Shown here piece after piece: positions 1-9,313 of a stretch of 64,000 bases of DNA. The first letter of the stretch is position 1, and the number at the start of each line of letters is the position of its first letter. Under the pieces are notes generated by a model, which searched no databases, was not told the origin of the DNA, and saw nothing but the letters and a program-made list of their open reading frames with translations. The DNA lies in the NCBI RefSeq assembly GCF_029889905.1, contig NZ_JARANZ010000002.1:372001-436000 (forward strand). Reading direction: 5' to 3'. Both the position numbers and the translations under genes were made by a program. This DNA comes from Chromohalobacter sp. 11-W (GTDB taxonomy: Bacteria; Pseudomonadota; Gammaproteobacteria; Pseudomonadales; Halomonadaceae).

Positions 1-1053
1 CGCATCGATGGCATCCTGGTCGAGGTCGCGCGGCCGCCGTTCAATCTGCGCGCCCGCCTTTCGGCACGCCTCAAGGTCATGTCGCGTCTGGATATCTCCG
101 AGCGGCGTTTGCCGCAGGATGGCGCCATCAAGCTGCGTGTCTCGGCCTCGCGCACCATCGACTTTCGCGTCAGCACGCTACCCACGGTACACGGCGAGAA
201 AATCGTGCTGCGCTTGCTGGATGCTGGCGCTACGCGCCTGGGCATCGATGCGCTGGGCTTCAGTGAATCGCAAAAGGCGCTGTTCGAACACGCGCTCGCC
301 CAGCCGCAGGGGATGATACTCGCCACCGGCCCTACCGGCAGCGGCAAGACCGTGACCCTGTATACCGGGCTCAACATCCTCAATACCGACGCGCGCAACA
401 TCGCCACCGCCGAGGACCCCGTAGAGCTCAAGCTGGACGGCATCAACCAGGTCAATGTGCTGCCCAAGATCGGGCTGGATTTCGCCAGCGCACTGCGCGC
501 TTTCCTGCGCCAGGACCCCGATGTCGTGATGGTCGGCGAGGTCCGCGACCTGGAAACCGCAGAGATCTCCGTCAAGGCCGCGCAGACCGGCCACTTGGTG
601 CTGTCGACGCTGCACACCAACTCGGCGGCGGAAACCCTGACGCGACTGCGCAACATGGGCGTGGCGGCCTACAACATTGCAAGCTCGGTGACCTTGATCG
701 TCGCCCAGCGCTTGGTGCGTCAGTTGTGTCCTCATTGCAAGACATCCGTCGAGCTGCCTCGGGAACTCTTCCTCGACGCAGGCTTCACGACACAAGAAAT
801 CGAGACCGCGACCTGCTATCGCGCCACGGGCTGTACGCAATGCACCCACGGCTACAAAGGGCGCGTCGGTCTCTATGAAGTACTCCCCGTCAGCGAGGCC
901 ATGAGCAAACTGATCATGGCCGACGGCAATTCATTGGAACTCGGCGAACTGGCCCGTCAAGAAGGCCATCCCGATCTGCGGCGCAGCGGTCTGAGCAAAG
1001 TACTCGCGGGGATTACCAGCCTCGAGGAAATCAATCGCGTGGTGCTGGAATGA
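1..1053 (+). CDS. pilB: Type IV pilus assembly ATPase PilB (5' truncated)
   Basis: The reading frame is open from the first base, so the N-terminal part lies outside the window; about 350 residues remain. This hexameric cytoplasmic ATPase drives pilus extension. Visible are the Walker A motif GPTGSGKT (bases 328-351), an Asp-box/Walker B stretch DPDVVMVGE about 60 residues later, conserved His residues in LSTLHTN, and a tetracysteine zinc site made of CPHC and CTQC. The zinc site and the extension-ATPase layout favour PilB (GspE/PilB family) over the retraction ATPase PilT. pilC follows after 32 nt and pilD after that, the classic pilBCD order. Confidence 0.95.
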   Translation, partial: RIDGILVEVARPPFNLRARLSARLKVMSRLDISERRLPQDGAIKLRVSASRTIDFRVSTLPTVHGEKIVLRLLDAGATRLGIDALGFSESQKALFEHALAQPQGMILATGPTGSGKTVTLYTGLNILNTDARNIATAEDPVELKLDGINQVNVLPKIGLDFASALRAFLRQDPDVVMVGEVRDLETAEISVKAAQTGHLVLSTLHTNSAAETLTRLRNMGVAAYNIASSVTLIVAQRLVRQLCPHCKTSVELPRELFLDAGFTTQEIETATCYRATGCTQCTHGYKGRVGLYEVLPVSEAMSKLIMADGNSLELGELARQEGHPDLRRSGLSKVLAGITSLEEINRVVLE

Positions 1054-1085
1054 GCGATCCGGTCAAGTGACATGAGGGCAACGAC

Positions 1086-2318
1086 ATGGCGGTAGCGACA
1101 CGCAGCAAGGCGCCTCGGCGCGTCGTCCTGCACCGCTGGCGGTGGAAGGGCAAGAACTCCCGCGGTGAAACCATTCAAGGTGAACTGGTCGCCGCGGATG
1201 AAATGGGCGTGCGCCAGGAACTCGGGCGTCAGAACATCCTCGTCAAACGGATTCAGCGCGTGCGCAGCCCTTTCGGGCTGGGTCGCATTCGCCCGCAGGA
1301 CATCACCCTGTTCGCGCGCCAGATGGCGACCATGATCCGTGCCGGCATTCCCTTGCTGCAGGCGTTCAGCGTAGTATCGGAGAGCCTTAAACGCCCCGCC
1401 ATGCATCACCTCATCGAGACACTGATGAATGAGGTCTCGGCCGGCGCCAGCTTTTCCGAAGCGCTCTCGCAGCATCCGCAACATTTCGATCGCATGTTCG
1501 TCAACATGGTCGAAGCCGGCGAGCAATCCGGCTCGCTGGATCGCATGCTGGAGCGTGTCGCCAGCTACAAGGAGAAGATCGACTCGCTGCGGTCCCGCGT
1601 GCGCAAGGCGCTTTATTATCCTGCCGCCGTCGTGCTCGTAGGCATGGGGGTGACCGCCCTGCTGCTGATCAAGGTCGTGCCACAATTCGAGAGCTTGTTT
1701 CGCGGCTTCGGCGCCGACCTGCCTGCCTTCACGCAATTGACCATCCATCTCTCGGAATGGGTCCAGGCCTATTGGCCGCACTTGCTTGGCGCCTTCATCG
1801 CTGCCGGCTTGCTGATACGTCTCGGCATACGGCGTTCCCCGCGCTTCGCCTATCGCATTGATGGGCTGATGCTGCGCCTGCCGGTCATCGGCGATATCCT
1901 CGACAAGTCGTCGGTGGCGCGTTTTTCGCGAACTCTGGCGACGACCTTCAGCGCCGGGGTGCCCTTGGTAGAATCACTGCATACTGCGGCCGGCTCGACT
2001 GGCAACCGCCTCTACCAGCGCGCCATCAACGAGGTGCGTGAACACGTCGCCAGTGGCCAGCAACTCAACTTCGCCATGCGCGCCACCGGGCGCTTTCCCA
2101 ACTTGGCCGTGCAGATGATCGGGGTCGGCGAAGAGTCCGGCGCGTTGGACGCGATGCTCAACAAGGTGGCGGACTTCTACGAGGAAGACGTCGACACCAA
2201 GGTCGACGCCCTGACATCGTTGCTCGAACCCTTCATCATCGTGGTGTTGGGCGTTCTGGTCGGCGGTCTCGTGGTGTCGATGTATCTACCGATCTTCGAG
2301 ATGGGTTCGGCAATCTAG
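1086..2318 (+). CDS. pilC: Type IV pilus inner-membrane platform protein PilC
   Basis: This 410-residue product is the polytopic platform protein that couples the PilB ATPase to pilin polymerisation. It has two repeated GspF/T2SSF domains: one around residues 75-195 (starting near ITLFARQMATMIRAG) and one around 275-400 (starting near VARFSRTLATTFSAG). Each contains the E-x-G-E-x-S-G type signature (VEAGEQSG, GVGEESG). Hydrophobic segments lie near residues 175-195, 225-245 and 380-400. The length matches the family. It sits between pilB and pilD on the same strand. Confidence 0.95.
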   Translation: MAVATRSKAPRRVVLHRWRWKGKNSRGETIQGELVAADEMGVRQELGRQNILVKRIQRVRSPFGLGRIRPQDITLFARQMATMIRAGIPLLQAFSVVSESLKRPAMHHLIETLMNEVSAGASFSEALSQHPQHFDRMFVNMVEAGEQSGSLDRMLERVASYKEKIDSLRSRVRKALYYPAAVVLVGMGVTALLLIKVVPQFESLFRGFGADLPAFTQLTIHLSEWVQAYWPHLLGAFIAAGLLIRLGIRRSPRFAYRIDGLMLRLPVIGDILDKSSVARFSRTLATTFSAGVPLVESLHTAAGSTGNRLYQRAINEVREHVASGQQLNFAMRATGRFPNLAVQMIGVGEESGALDAMLNKVADFYEEDVDTKVDALTSLLEPFIIVVLGVLVGGLVVSMYLPIFEMGSAI

Positions 2319-2388
2319 GACGCTACCGCGTTTCCCAATTTATCCGCCCCGGCATTTCGCCGGGCGCGTTCGTTTCAGGAGTGGCACG

Positions 2389-3231
2389 TTGCTCGCCGAT
2401 ATCCCTTTACCGTGGCTGGCCGCAATGGCGTTCGTCCTCGGTACCTTGCTGGGCAGTTTTCTCAATGTCGTCATCGTACGTTTGCCGGTGATGCTGATGC
2501 AGCAATGGCGCCAAGAAGCACGCGATGCGCTGGCGCTTCCCGAGGAAGAGGTCGCGCGCTACAACCTGTGCACGCCACGCTCGCAATGTCCGAGCTGCCG
2601 CCAGACAATCGCCTGGCACGACAACCTGCCCCTCGTTGGTTGGCTCAAGCGCCGTGGTCGCTGCGCGCACTGCCAGACGCGCATCAGCGTGCAGTATCCG
2701 CTGATCGAACTGATGGCGGGTCTGTTGATGGCGAGCGTCATCATCGTGCATGGCGCCACCTGGGCGGCGCTGGCCTGGAGCGGACTATGCCTGGCGTTGC
2801 TGGTGCTGGCGGTCATCGATCTGCGCACCCAGTTGCTCCCCGATATCATCACGCTGCCATTGCTCTGGGCCGGCCTGCTTTATCAGCTCTTCTTTCAGCC
2901 CTATATGCTCGAGAATGCCGTCGTCGGCGCAATGGCCGGCTATGTGCTGTTATGGAGCTTCTACTGGCTCTTCAAGTGGCTGACCAAGAAGGAAGGAATG
3001 GGCTATGGTGACTTCAAGCTGTTAGCGGCGCTGGGCGCTTGGCTCGGCTGGACGATGCTGCCGATGCTACTGATGCTCTCCGCCGGGTTGGGGGCGATCA
3101 TCGGGATATTGTTGCAGCTCTCGCTGCCGCGTTTGCGCGGCATGCCACTACCCTTTGGTCCCTTTCTCGCACTCGCCGGATGGATCGCGGTACTCTTCGG
3201 TGCACCACTACGCGCCTGGACCGGCTTATGA
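2389..3231 (+). CDS. pilD: Prepilin leader peptidase / N-methyltransferase PilD
   Basis: PilD cleaves type IV prepilin leaders and N-methylates the new N-terminus in the inner membrane. The 280-residue protein carries the N-terminal bacterial domain with CPSC (residues 67-70) and CAHC (92-95) zinc cysteines. The aspartyl-protease residues sit in DLRTQLLPD (from residue 144) and GYGDFK (D208), with about seven hydrophobic segments. The start is TTG at 2389, preceded by AGGAG at 2377-2381; the nearby GTG at 2381 is out of frame. The gene ends 10 nt before coaE, so the two are probably cotranscribed. Confidence 0.94.
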   Translation: MLADIPLPWLAAMAFVLGTLLGSFLNVVIVRLPVMLMQQWRQEARDALALPEEEVARYNLCTPRSQCPSCRQTIAWHDNLPLVGWLKRRGRCAHCQTRISVQYPLIELMAGLLMASVIIVHGATWAALAWSGLCLALLVLAVIDLRTQLLPDIITLPLLWAGLLYQLFFQPYMLENAVVGAMAGYVLLWSFYWLFKWLTKKEGMGYGDFKLLAALGAWLGWTMLPMLLMLSAGLGAIIGILLQLSLPRLRGMPLPFGPFLALAGWIAVLFGAPLRAWTGL

Positions 3232-3241
3232 GGAATTTGTC

Positions 3242-3880
3242 ATGACATCCGTCGCCCCTATCATCGGCGTGACCGGTGGCATCGCATCGGGCAAGTCCAC
3301 CGCCGCCGCCATGTTCGCCGAATTGGGGATTCCCTGGGTCGATGCCGACCTCGTGGCACGCGATATCGTCGCGCCCGGTGAACCCGCGCTGGACGCAATC
3401 GTGGCACGTTACGGAAACTCGCTGCTCGACGCACACGGCGAATTGCAGCGCCGCGCCTTGCGCGACATCGTCTTCGCCGATGATGGCGAGCGCCAGTGGC
3501 TGGAAAGCGTCACACATCCACGCATCCGTCAGCGATTATGCGAGCGTCTCGAGGCGATACGCCAGGGCGCCGCCCCCTATGGGCTGCTCGTGTCGCCGCT
3601 GCTGTTCGAGACGGATCAAGTCTCGCTGGTCGACCGCCGCCTGGTCGTCGATGTTCCCGAAACGCTTCAGGTCGCGCGCACCCAAGCACGCGATGAAGTG
3701 AGCGAAACCCAGGCGCATGCTATCCTCGCGGCACAGATGCCCCGCCAAGAGCGGTTGGCGCTTGCCGACGACGTGATCGAGAATAATGGTGACATGACGG
3801 CGCTGAAAGCGCAGGTCGCCAAGCTCGACGCGCGTTACCGGCAACTATTCGATGGCACCCATCAGGAGTACTCGCTTTAG
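3242..3880 (+). CDS. coaE: Dephospho-CoA kinase
   Basis: CoaE phosphorylates the ribose 3'-OH of dephospho-CoA, the last step of coenzyme A synthesis, in the cytosol. The 212-residue product has the P-loop GGIASGKS at residues 12-19, a DADLVARD motif typical of the family and the expected length. The start is the ATG at 3242 with AGGA at 3231-3234; a longer frame from 3155 would overlap pilD extensively and is rejected. The pilD-coaE-yacG order is widespread in gammaproteobacteria. Confidence 0.95.
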   Translation: MTSVAPIIGVTGGIASGKSTAAAMFAELGIPWVDADLVARDIVAPGEPALDAIVARYGNSLLDAHGELQRRALRDIVFADDGERQWLESVTHPRIRQRLCERLEAIRQGAAPYGLLVSPLLFETDQVSLVDRRLVVDVPETLQVARTQARDEVSETQAHAILAAQMPRQERLALADDVIENNGDMTALKAQVAKLDARYRQLFDGTHQEYSL

Positions 3881-3881
3881 C

Positions 3882-4115
3882 ATGACGGAGACATCCCAAG
3901 ACCGCCCCCTTGAAGTCGCCTGTCCGCAGTGTCGCACCAAGGTCGCCTGGACAACCGACAACCCGTATCGCCCCTTCTGCACGAAGCGCTGCCGCTTACT
4001 CGACCTTGGCGCCTGGGCCGATGAATCCCACCGTATCGCGGGCGAGCCCGCCATGGACGAAACCGATCTCGACCGCTTGATCGACGATCTGGAGCGCGGC
4101 GAACCACGCCAATAA
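3882..4115 (+). CDS. yacG: DNA gyrase inhibitor YacG
   Basis: This is a 77-residue zinc-binding protein of the YacG family, whose E. coli member binds GyrB and inhibits gyrase. The four cysteine ligands are visible as CPQC (C14, C17) and C33-x3-C37 in FCTKRC, followed by the usual acidic tail. The start is ATG 3882, one base after the coaE stop, with AGGAG at 3864-3868 (rather distant). An upstream in-frame ATG at 3852 lies inside coaE and is less likely. Confidence 0.9.
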   Translation: MTETSQDRPLEVACPQCRTKVAWTTDNPYRPFCTKRCRLLDLGAWADESHRIAGEPAMDETDLDRLIDDLERGEPRQ

Positions 4116-4125
4116 GACGTAAACG

Positions 4126-4156
4126 CCAACGGCCCGCCAAAATGGCGAGCCGTTGG
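4126..4156. terminator. Bidirectional hairpin between convergent yacG and the mutT fusion gene
   Basis: An 8-bp stem CCAACGGC/GCCGTTGG (4126-4133 with 4149-4156) is continued by an imperfect inner CGCC/GGCG pairing. It lies between two convergent genes. No long T tract follows on either strand, so its efficiency is uncertain. Confidence 0.55.
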
Positions 4157-4187
4157 TATGCGATACCGCGCTGTCGCGACGAGAGTG

Positions 4188-5141
4188 CTATTTCCAGAGA
4201 TCGCGAATCGTCGCAATCCCCTGCGCGCCCACTGCACGCGCCTGGTCGATATCGTCTCGCGTGACTCCCCCTAGCGCATAGACCGGCATGCCTGCGGTTT
4301 CCACTAGCTGCTGGAAGTCATGCCAGCCGACCGGCGCGGTATCGGGATGGCTCGGCGTCACGCGCAGCGGCGAAAAGGTCACGAAATCGCAGCCAATCTC
4401 GGCGGCCTGCTCGAGTTGGCGAGGATCGTGGGTCGACGCCCCTAGCCACTTGTCATGGGCAATGGGGCGATGCTTGAGTGCCATCAAGGCACGACTGGGA
4501 AGATGGATGCCATCGGCATCGATATCGTCGAGCAGTGCTGGATCGCCGTTGAGAATCAAGCGCGCCTCGTAACGCCGGCAGAGCGCCAGCGCTTGCTCGG
4601 CACGCTTTAGGTACGCGCTATCATCCAACGTTTTGGCCCGCAGTTGCACCAGGCGCACGTCTTCATCACGCAAGGCGCGCTCGAGCTTGTCGAGAAATAC
4701 CGTGTCATCGGCTTCTTCGTCACTGATCAAGTACTCGTGCGGCAGGCACACCGCGCGCAAGATCGGGTGGTTGGCTTCCGGGAACGGGTAATTGTGCAGC
4801 TCGTTCTGTGGTACCCAGCGCACCGCCTGGCCCTCGCGCCCAAAGGGCTCGCCCTCGAACTCATGTACCTGCCAGACATCGAGCAAAATGCGTTTGTCGG
4901 CATATTCATGGTGAACGCGAATGAGTGGTTGAGCGCGCAGGATCTCAATGCCTAGCTCTTCACGAAGCTCACGCCTGAGCGCTTCGAAACCGGTTTCGTA
5001 GGGTGCCAGCTTGCCCCCGGGGAATTCCCATAGCCCACCCTGATCGACGATCGAGGGACGGCGTGCCAGCAGCACATGACCATCCTCGCGAATGATGGCA
5101 GCCGCCGCTACGTGTACCCTTCTCTTCACCATGTTGGTCAT
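4188..5141 (-). CDS. Nudix hydrolase (MutT-like) fused to a thiamine-phosphate-synthase-like domain
   Basis: The 317-residue protein has two parts. Residues 1-130 form a Nudix domain with a complete Nudix box at 43-65 (G-x5-E-x7-REL-x-EE-x-GI), as in 8-oxo-dGTP diphosphatase MutT. Residues 150-317 form a TIM-barrel domain like ThiE/TenI (VQLRAKTLDD, DADGIHLPS, ALGGVTRDDI). The ThiE-like half appears to lack the usual VND and HLGQ-D substrate motifs, so authentic thiamine-phosphate synthase activity is doubtful. The same fusion sits near secA/argJ in pseudomonads. Dinucleotide-pool sanitising is the likely main role. ATG 5141 is used; ATG 5132 is also possible. Confidence 0.88.
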   Translation of the reverse strand: MTNMVKRRVHVAAAAIIREDGHVLLARRPSIVDQGGLWEFPGGKLAPYETGFEALRRELREELGIEILRAQPLIRVHHEYADKRILLDVWQVHEFEGEPFGREGQAVRWVPQNELHNYPFPEANHPILRAVCLPHEYLISDEEADDTVFLDKLERALRDEDVRLVQLRAKTLDDSAYLKRAEQALALCRRYEARLILNGDPALLDDIDADGIHLPSRALMALKHRPIAHDKWLGASTHDPRQLEQAAEIGCDFVTFSPLRVTPSHPDTAPVGWHDFQQLVETAGMPVYALGGVTRDDIDQARAVGAQGIATIRDLWK

Positions 5142-5236
5142 TTCACCTTGACTGACTGTTCATGATCCGCGGACCGAAGACGGCCCGCTTATCGCTGCTG
5201 CCATCCGCACTCGGCTAGCCGTTTTACGACTCGCAC

Positions 5237-6445
5237 TCAACTACGGTAGTCGGCATTGATGGAGACATAATCGTGTGACAAGTCCGACGTCCAGACCGTC
5301 GCCGCGGTATCTCCGCGTCCAAGATGGATACGAATCGTAATCTCGGACTCGGCCATGACCGCGCTTCCCGCCTCCTCGGTATACGAAGCCGCGCGACCGC
5401 CTCGCTCGACGAGCGCCACCTCACCGAGGTCGATAGCGATACGCGACACATCCAGATCGGGTACCGGAGCACGCCCGACCGCCGCCAAAATGCGTCCCCA
5501 ATTGGCGTCACTGGCATAAAGCGCCGTTTTCACCAACGGCGAATGCGCCACGGTAAAGGCAACGTCCAACGCTTCCTGCCGATCCGCTGCCCCTTCGACC
5601 TCAAGGGTAACGAACTTGGTCGCACCTTCGGCATCACGGATGATGGCCTGCGCCAATTCTACCAGTACCTCGGTCAACGCCGCAGCAAAGCGCGACTCGT
5701 GCTCATCAGTATCGATGCGAGCACCGCGTCCGGTGGCAGCCAATGTACAGGCATCGTTGGTCGAGGTATCCGAATCCACAGTGATGCAGTTGAAGGAATC
5801 ATCGACGGCCCGCCGCAGCAATACTTGCAGGCGCGCGTCGTCGATGGCGGCATCGGTGAAGACGAAGCTCAGCATCGTGGCCATATCGGGCTTGATCATG
5901 CCCGAGCCCTTGGCGATGCCATTGATTGTTACCGGCTGGCCATCGATCTCGAGACACGCGGTGGCCCCTTTGGCTCGCGTATCCGTCGTCAGAATGCCTT
6001 CGGCCGCCGTCTGCCAGCTATCCGCCGACAACGCGGCAAGCGCCTCCGGCAACGCATCGCATAGCCGCTTTACGGGCAGCGGCTCGCCGATCACACCGGT
6101 CGAAAACGGCAAGACGGACTGCGCGGCGACACCCGCCAGCTCGCCCAGCGCCTGGCAACTCTTCTCAGCATCGTGCATGCCCTGCTCACCCGTACCGGCA
6201 TTGGCGTTACCGGTATTGATCAGCAGATAACGCGGCTTTTCCGTCTCGAGATGGCGTCGCGCCACATGCACCGGCGCCGCGCAAAAAGCGTTGCGCGTAA
6301 ACGCCGCCGCTAGAGTCGTTGCCTCGGGCAACTCGATCACTACCAGGTCACGGCGCCCCGCTGCCTTGATGCCTGCCATCGCCGTGCCCAGGCGAATGCC
6401 TTCGATGGCCGGCATCGCCGGAAAACTCGCTTCCCCCACCGCCAT
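5237..6445 (-). CDS. argJ: Bifunctional glutamate N-acetyltransferase / amino-acid acetyltransferase ArgJ
   Basis: ArgJ transfers acetyl from N-acetylornithine to glutamate (arginine biosynthesis) and can also use acetyl-CoA. The precursor is cut autocatalytically before a Thr in the motif KGSGMIKPDMAT; that Thr is residue 190 and becomes the nucleophile of the beta chain. The chosen start is ATG 6445 (MAVGEASF), preceded at once by GAGGAGA. A frame extended to GTG 6460 would place that ribosome-binding site inside the gene. The product is 402 residues, normal for the family. It is downstream of secA by 33 nt. Confidence 0.95.
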   Translation of the reverse strand: MAVGEASFPAMPAIEGIRLGTAMAGIKAAGRRDLVVIELPEATTLAAAFTRNAFCAAPVHVARRHLETEKPRYLLINTGNANAGTGEQGMHDAEKSCQALGELAGVAAQSVLPFSTGVIGEPLPVKRLCDALPEALAALSADSWQTAAEGILTTDTRAKGATACLEIDGQPVTINGIAKGSGMIKPDMATMLSFVFTDAAIDDARLQVLLRRAVDDSFNCITVDSDTSTNDACTLAATGRGARIDTDEHESRFAAALTEVLVELAQAIIRDAEGATKFVTLEVEGAADRQEALDVAFTVAHSPLVKTALYASDANWGRILAAVGRAPVPDLDVSRIAIDLGEVALVERGGRAASYTEEAGSAVMAESEITIRIHLGRGDTAATVWTSDLSHDYVSINADYRS

Positions 6446-6478
6446 GTCGTCTCTCCTCACGCCACGTTTGCCTTGAAC

Positions 6479-9217
6479 TCAGTTCAACTTGCCATGGCAA
6501 TGCTTGTATTTCTTGCCGGAACCGCAAGGACACGGGTCGTTACGGCCCACCTTAGGGCCTTCACGGCGTACCGGCTGTGCGTCCTCCTCGTCGCCAGTAC
6601 GCTCCTCGCCTTCGGCGGCTACCGCCTCAGCCGAGGCCACGGCGTCTTCATGCACTGGCTGGCTGACCGCACGTTCGCGCTCCAGCGTGGCACGCCGCTC
6701 ACGCTCCAGCTCATCGACCTCTTCCTGACGCCGCACTTGCACATGACTCAGGATGCGAATGACATCGTGCTTGATGTTGGCCAGCAGCGTCTGGAAGAGC
6801 TCAAAGGCTTCACGCTTGTATTCCTGCTTGGGATTCTTCTGTGCATAACCACGCAGATGGATCCCGCGGCGCAGATGATCCATGTGTTGCAGGTGTTCCT
6901 TCCAGCGCGTATCGAGCACTTGCAACATGACCTGCTTTTCGAAGCGGCGCATCAGCTCCGGTCCGACTGCCTCGGCCTTGCTGGCAAAGAGACCGCGGTG
7001 CTGGTCATGCAGACGTTCACGCAGCAGGTCTTCATGGAAGTGTTGATCCTCTTCTGCCCATTGCACCAAGGGCACGTCGAGGTTGAACTCCTGCTTGAGA
7101 TAGTCCTGCAACCCGGCAAGATCCCACTGTTCGGGCAGGCTCTGCGCCGGCACATAACTGGTAATGGCCTCGGACAATACTTGCTCACGAATCTCGGCGA
7201 TATTGGACGAGAGATCATCGGTGACAAGCACTTCATTGCGCTGCTGATAGACAACACGGCGCTGGTCGTTGGAAACGTCGTCGTATTCCAGCAGCTGCTT
7301 GCGGATATCGAAGTTGCGGCCCTCGACCTTTTTCTGGGCACGCTCGACGGCGTTGGACACCATCTTGTGTTCGATCGCCTCGCCACGCTCCAGTCCCAGG
7401 GCACCCATCAACCGCTGCACGCGATCGGAGCCGAACAACCGCATGAGGTTGTCTTCCAATGAGAGGAAGAAGCGTGTCGACCCTGGATCGCCCTGACGAC
7501 CGGAGCGCCCGCGCAGCTGATTGTCGATGCGGCGCGATTCGTGGCGCTCAGAACCAATCACATGGAGACCGCCCGCAGCCAGCACAGCATCGTGGCGTTC
7601 CTGCCATGCGGCCTTGAGGGCTGCGACCTGCTCGTCGGAAGGATTATCGAGAGCCGCCGCTTCGGCTTCCCAGTTGCCGCCCAGCACGATGTCGGTACCA
7701 CGCCCAGCCATATTGGTGGCGATGGTCACGGCACCGGGCTGCCCCGCCTGGGCGATGATTTCCGCTTCACTCTGGTGTTGCTTGGCGTTAAGCACATTGT
7801 GCGGTATCTGATACTTCTGCATCAGTTGGGCGAGATATTCCGAGGTTTCGATCGACGCCGTGCCCACCAAGATGGGACGCCCCGCTTCGCGTTGCGTCTT
7901 GACGTCATCGATGATGGCTTCGAATTTCTCTTCACCGCTCATGTAGACCAAATCGTTGTGGTCCACACGCACCAATGGGCGGTTGGTGGGAATCACCATG
8001 ACATCCAGCCCATAAATCTGACGGAACTCGAACGCCTCGGTATCGGCGGTCCCCGTCATCCCCGACAGCTTGTCATACAGACGGAAGTAATTCTGGAAGG
8101 TCGTCGAGGCCAGTGTTTGACTCTCTTTCTGAATTGTCACGCCTTCCTTGGCCTCGACCGCTTGGTGCAGACCCTCGGACCAGCGGCGACCCGGCATGCT
8201 GCGCCCGGTGTGCTCATCGACGATGACCACTTCATCGTTGTTGACGATATAATCGACGTCGCGATGATAGAGATGACGCGCACGCAACGCCGAATGCACA
8301 TGCTGTAGAAGTCCCAGATTCTGGGCCGAGTACAACGAGTCGTCCGCACCCAGAAGCTCCGTCTCTCTCAGTATCCCTTCCAGCTTCTGGTGACCGGTTT
8401 CCGTAAGCTCCACCTGCTTTTGTTTCTCATCGAGGATGAAGTCCCCGCTGGTCGGGTCCTCTTCGTCGCTGCACTCCTCAAGCCCCAAGGAAAGCTGGTT
8501 GATACGCCGGTAGAGCTCGACGTTTTCTTCGACCGGGCCGGAAATGATCAGCGGCGTGCGCGCCTCGTCGATGAGAATCGAGTCGACTTCATCGATGATC
8601 GCGTAGTGCAGCGCACGCTGGACCTTGTCATCCAGCGAAAACGCCATATTGTCACGCAGATAGTCGAACCCAAATTCGTTGTTGGTTCCGTACGTGATAT
8701 CGCAGGCGTAGGCTTCACGCTTCTGGGGTGAGGCCTGGCCGGAGTAGATCGTGCCTACGCTGAGATCGAGAAACTCATAGAGAGGACGCATCCACTCGGC
8801 ATCGCGGCTGGCCAGATAATCGTTGACCGTCACCACGTGCACGCCCTTGCCCGGCAACGCATTGAGATAGACCGACAGAGTACCGACCAGGGTCTTGCCC
8901 TCGCCGGTTTTCATCTCGGCGATGCGCCCTTCGTGAAGCGTCATCCCGCCGACCATCTGCACATCGAAGTGACGCATTCCCATTACGCGCTTACTCGCCT
9001 CGCGCACGACGGCGAAAGCTTCGGGAAGTATCTTGTCGATGGATTCGCCTGACTCCAGGCGCGTGCGGAATTCGCTGGTCTTTGCCGTCAGCGCGGCATC
9101 CTCGAGAGACTCGAACGTGGGTTCCAACACGTTGATGGCCTCGGAGGCCTTGCGCATGCGCTTGACTTCGCGCTCGTTCTTCGAGCCAACCAGCTTACGA
9201 ACGATAGTATTGAGCAT
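6479..9217 (-). CDS. secA: Preprotein translocase ATPase SecA
   Basis: SecA drives Sec-dependent export through SecYEG. The 912-residue protein shows Walker A TGEGKT (104-109), [12 protein letters not shown] (Walker B region), the MAGRGTDI motif of the second nucleotide domain, and a C-terminal zinc-binding SecB/ribosome-contact tail with C896, C898 and C907 in [16 protein letters not shown] at 9224-9227 lies 6 nt before ATG 9217. Just upstream on the same strand is a small membrane-anchored ORF in the position of E. coli secM; the secA ribosome-binding site can pair with the end of that ORF (see findings). Confidence 0.98.
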   Translation of the reverse strand: MLNTIVRKLVGSKNEREVKRMRKASEAINVLEPTFESLEDAALTAKTSEFRTRLESGESIDKILPEAFAVVREASKRVMGMRHFDVQMVGGMTLHEGRIAEMKTGEGKTLVGTLSVYLNALPGKGVHVVTVNDYLASRDAEWMRPLYEFLDLSVGTIYSGQASPQKREAYACDITYGTNNEFGFDYLRDNMAFSLDDKVQRALHYAIIDEVDSILIDEARTPLIISGPVEENVELYRRINQLSLGLEECSDEEDPTSGDFILDEKQKQVELTETGHQKLEGILRETELLGADDSLYSAQNLGLLQHVHSALRARHLYHRDVDYIVNNDEVVIVDEHTGRSMPGRRWSEGLHQAVEAKEGVTIQKESQTLASTTFQNYFRLYDKLSGMTGTADTEAFEFRQIYGLDVMVIPTNRPLVRVDHNDLVYMSGEEKFEAIIDDVKTQREAGRPILVGTASIETSEYLAQLMQKYQIPHNVLNAKQHQSEAEIIAQAGQPGAVTIATNMAGRGTDIVLGGNWEAEAAALDNPSDEQVAALKAAWQERHDAVLAAGGLHVIGSERHESRRIDNQLRGRSGRQGDPGSTRFFLSLEDNLMRLFGSDRVQRLMGALGLERGEAIEHKMVSNAVERAQKKVEGRNFDIRKQLLEYDDVSNDQRRVVYQQRNEVLVTDDLSSNIAEIREQVLSEAITSYVPAQSLPEQWDLAGLQDYLKQEFNLDVPLVQWAEEDQHFHEDLLRERLHDQHRGLFASKAEAVGPELMRRFEKQVMLQVLDTRWKEHLQHMDHLRRGIHLRGYAQKNPKQEYKREAFELFQTLLANIKHDVIRILSHVQVRRQEEVDELERERRATLERERAVSQPVHEDAVASAEAVAAEGEERTGDEEDAQPVRREGPKVGRNDPCPCGSGKKYKHCHGKLN

Positions 9218-9287
9218 GTGAGATCCTGAAATTCAAAAGTGCCTAAAACGTCATATCGGCCACCGCATCGACGCGGCGCCAGCATCA

Positions 9288-9313
9288 ATATCAGGCGATT
9301 AATCGCCCGATAT
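9288..9313 (-). promoter_or_regulatory. 26-nt inverted repeat spanning the stop codon of the ORF upstream of secA
   Basis: The two 13-nt arms (9301-9313 and 9288-9300) are fully complementary in RNA apart from one G-U pair; the core is GGCGATTAATCGCC. It covers the last six sense codons and TGA stop of the upstream small ORF. No T tract follows on either strand, so it is not a normal terminator. Its distal arm (9287-9295, CCUGAUAUU in RNA) also pairs at 8 of 9 positions with 9225-9233 (AAUUUCAGG), which includes the secA Shine-Dalgarno. This offers two mutually exclusive structures. Confidence 0.5.

Noticed and set aside
957-1781. 274-codon minus-strand open frame opposite pilB/pilC
   Set aside because: It spans the real pilB-pilC junction on the other strand and shows no domain signal.
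4188-4700. Calling the C-terminal half of the Nudix fusion a functional thiE
   Set aside because: Key ThiE motifs were not visible, so only a ThiE-like domain is claimed.
6473-7462. Long plus-strand open frame (329 codons) opposite secA
   Set aside because: It is antisense to a well-conserved secA region; high GC makes opposite frames stay open, and the product has no family features.
9288-9313. Rho-independent terminator between the small ORF and secA
   Set aside because: The inverted repeat overlaps the ORF stop codon and no T tract follows on either strand; a regulatory hairpin fits better.
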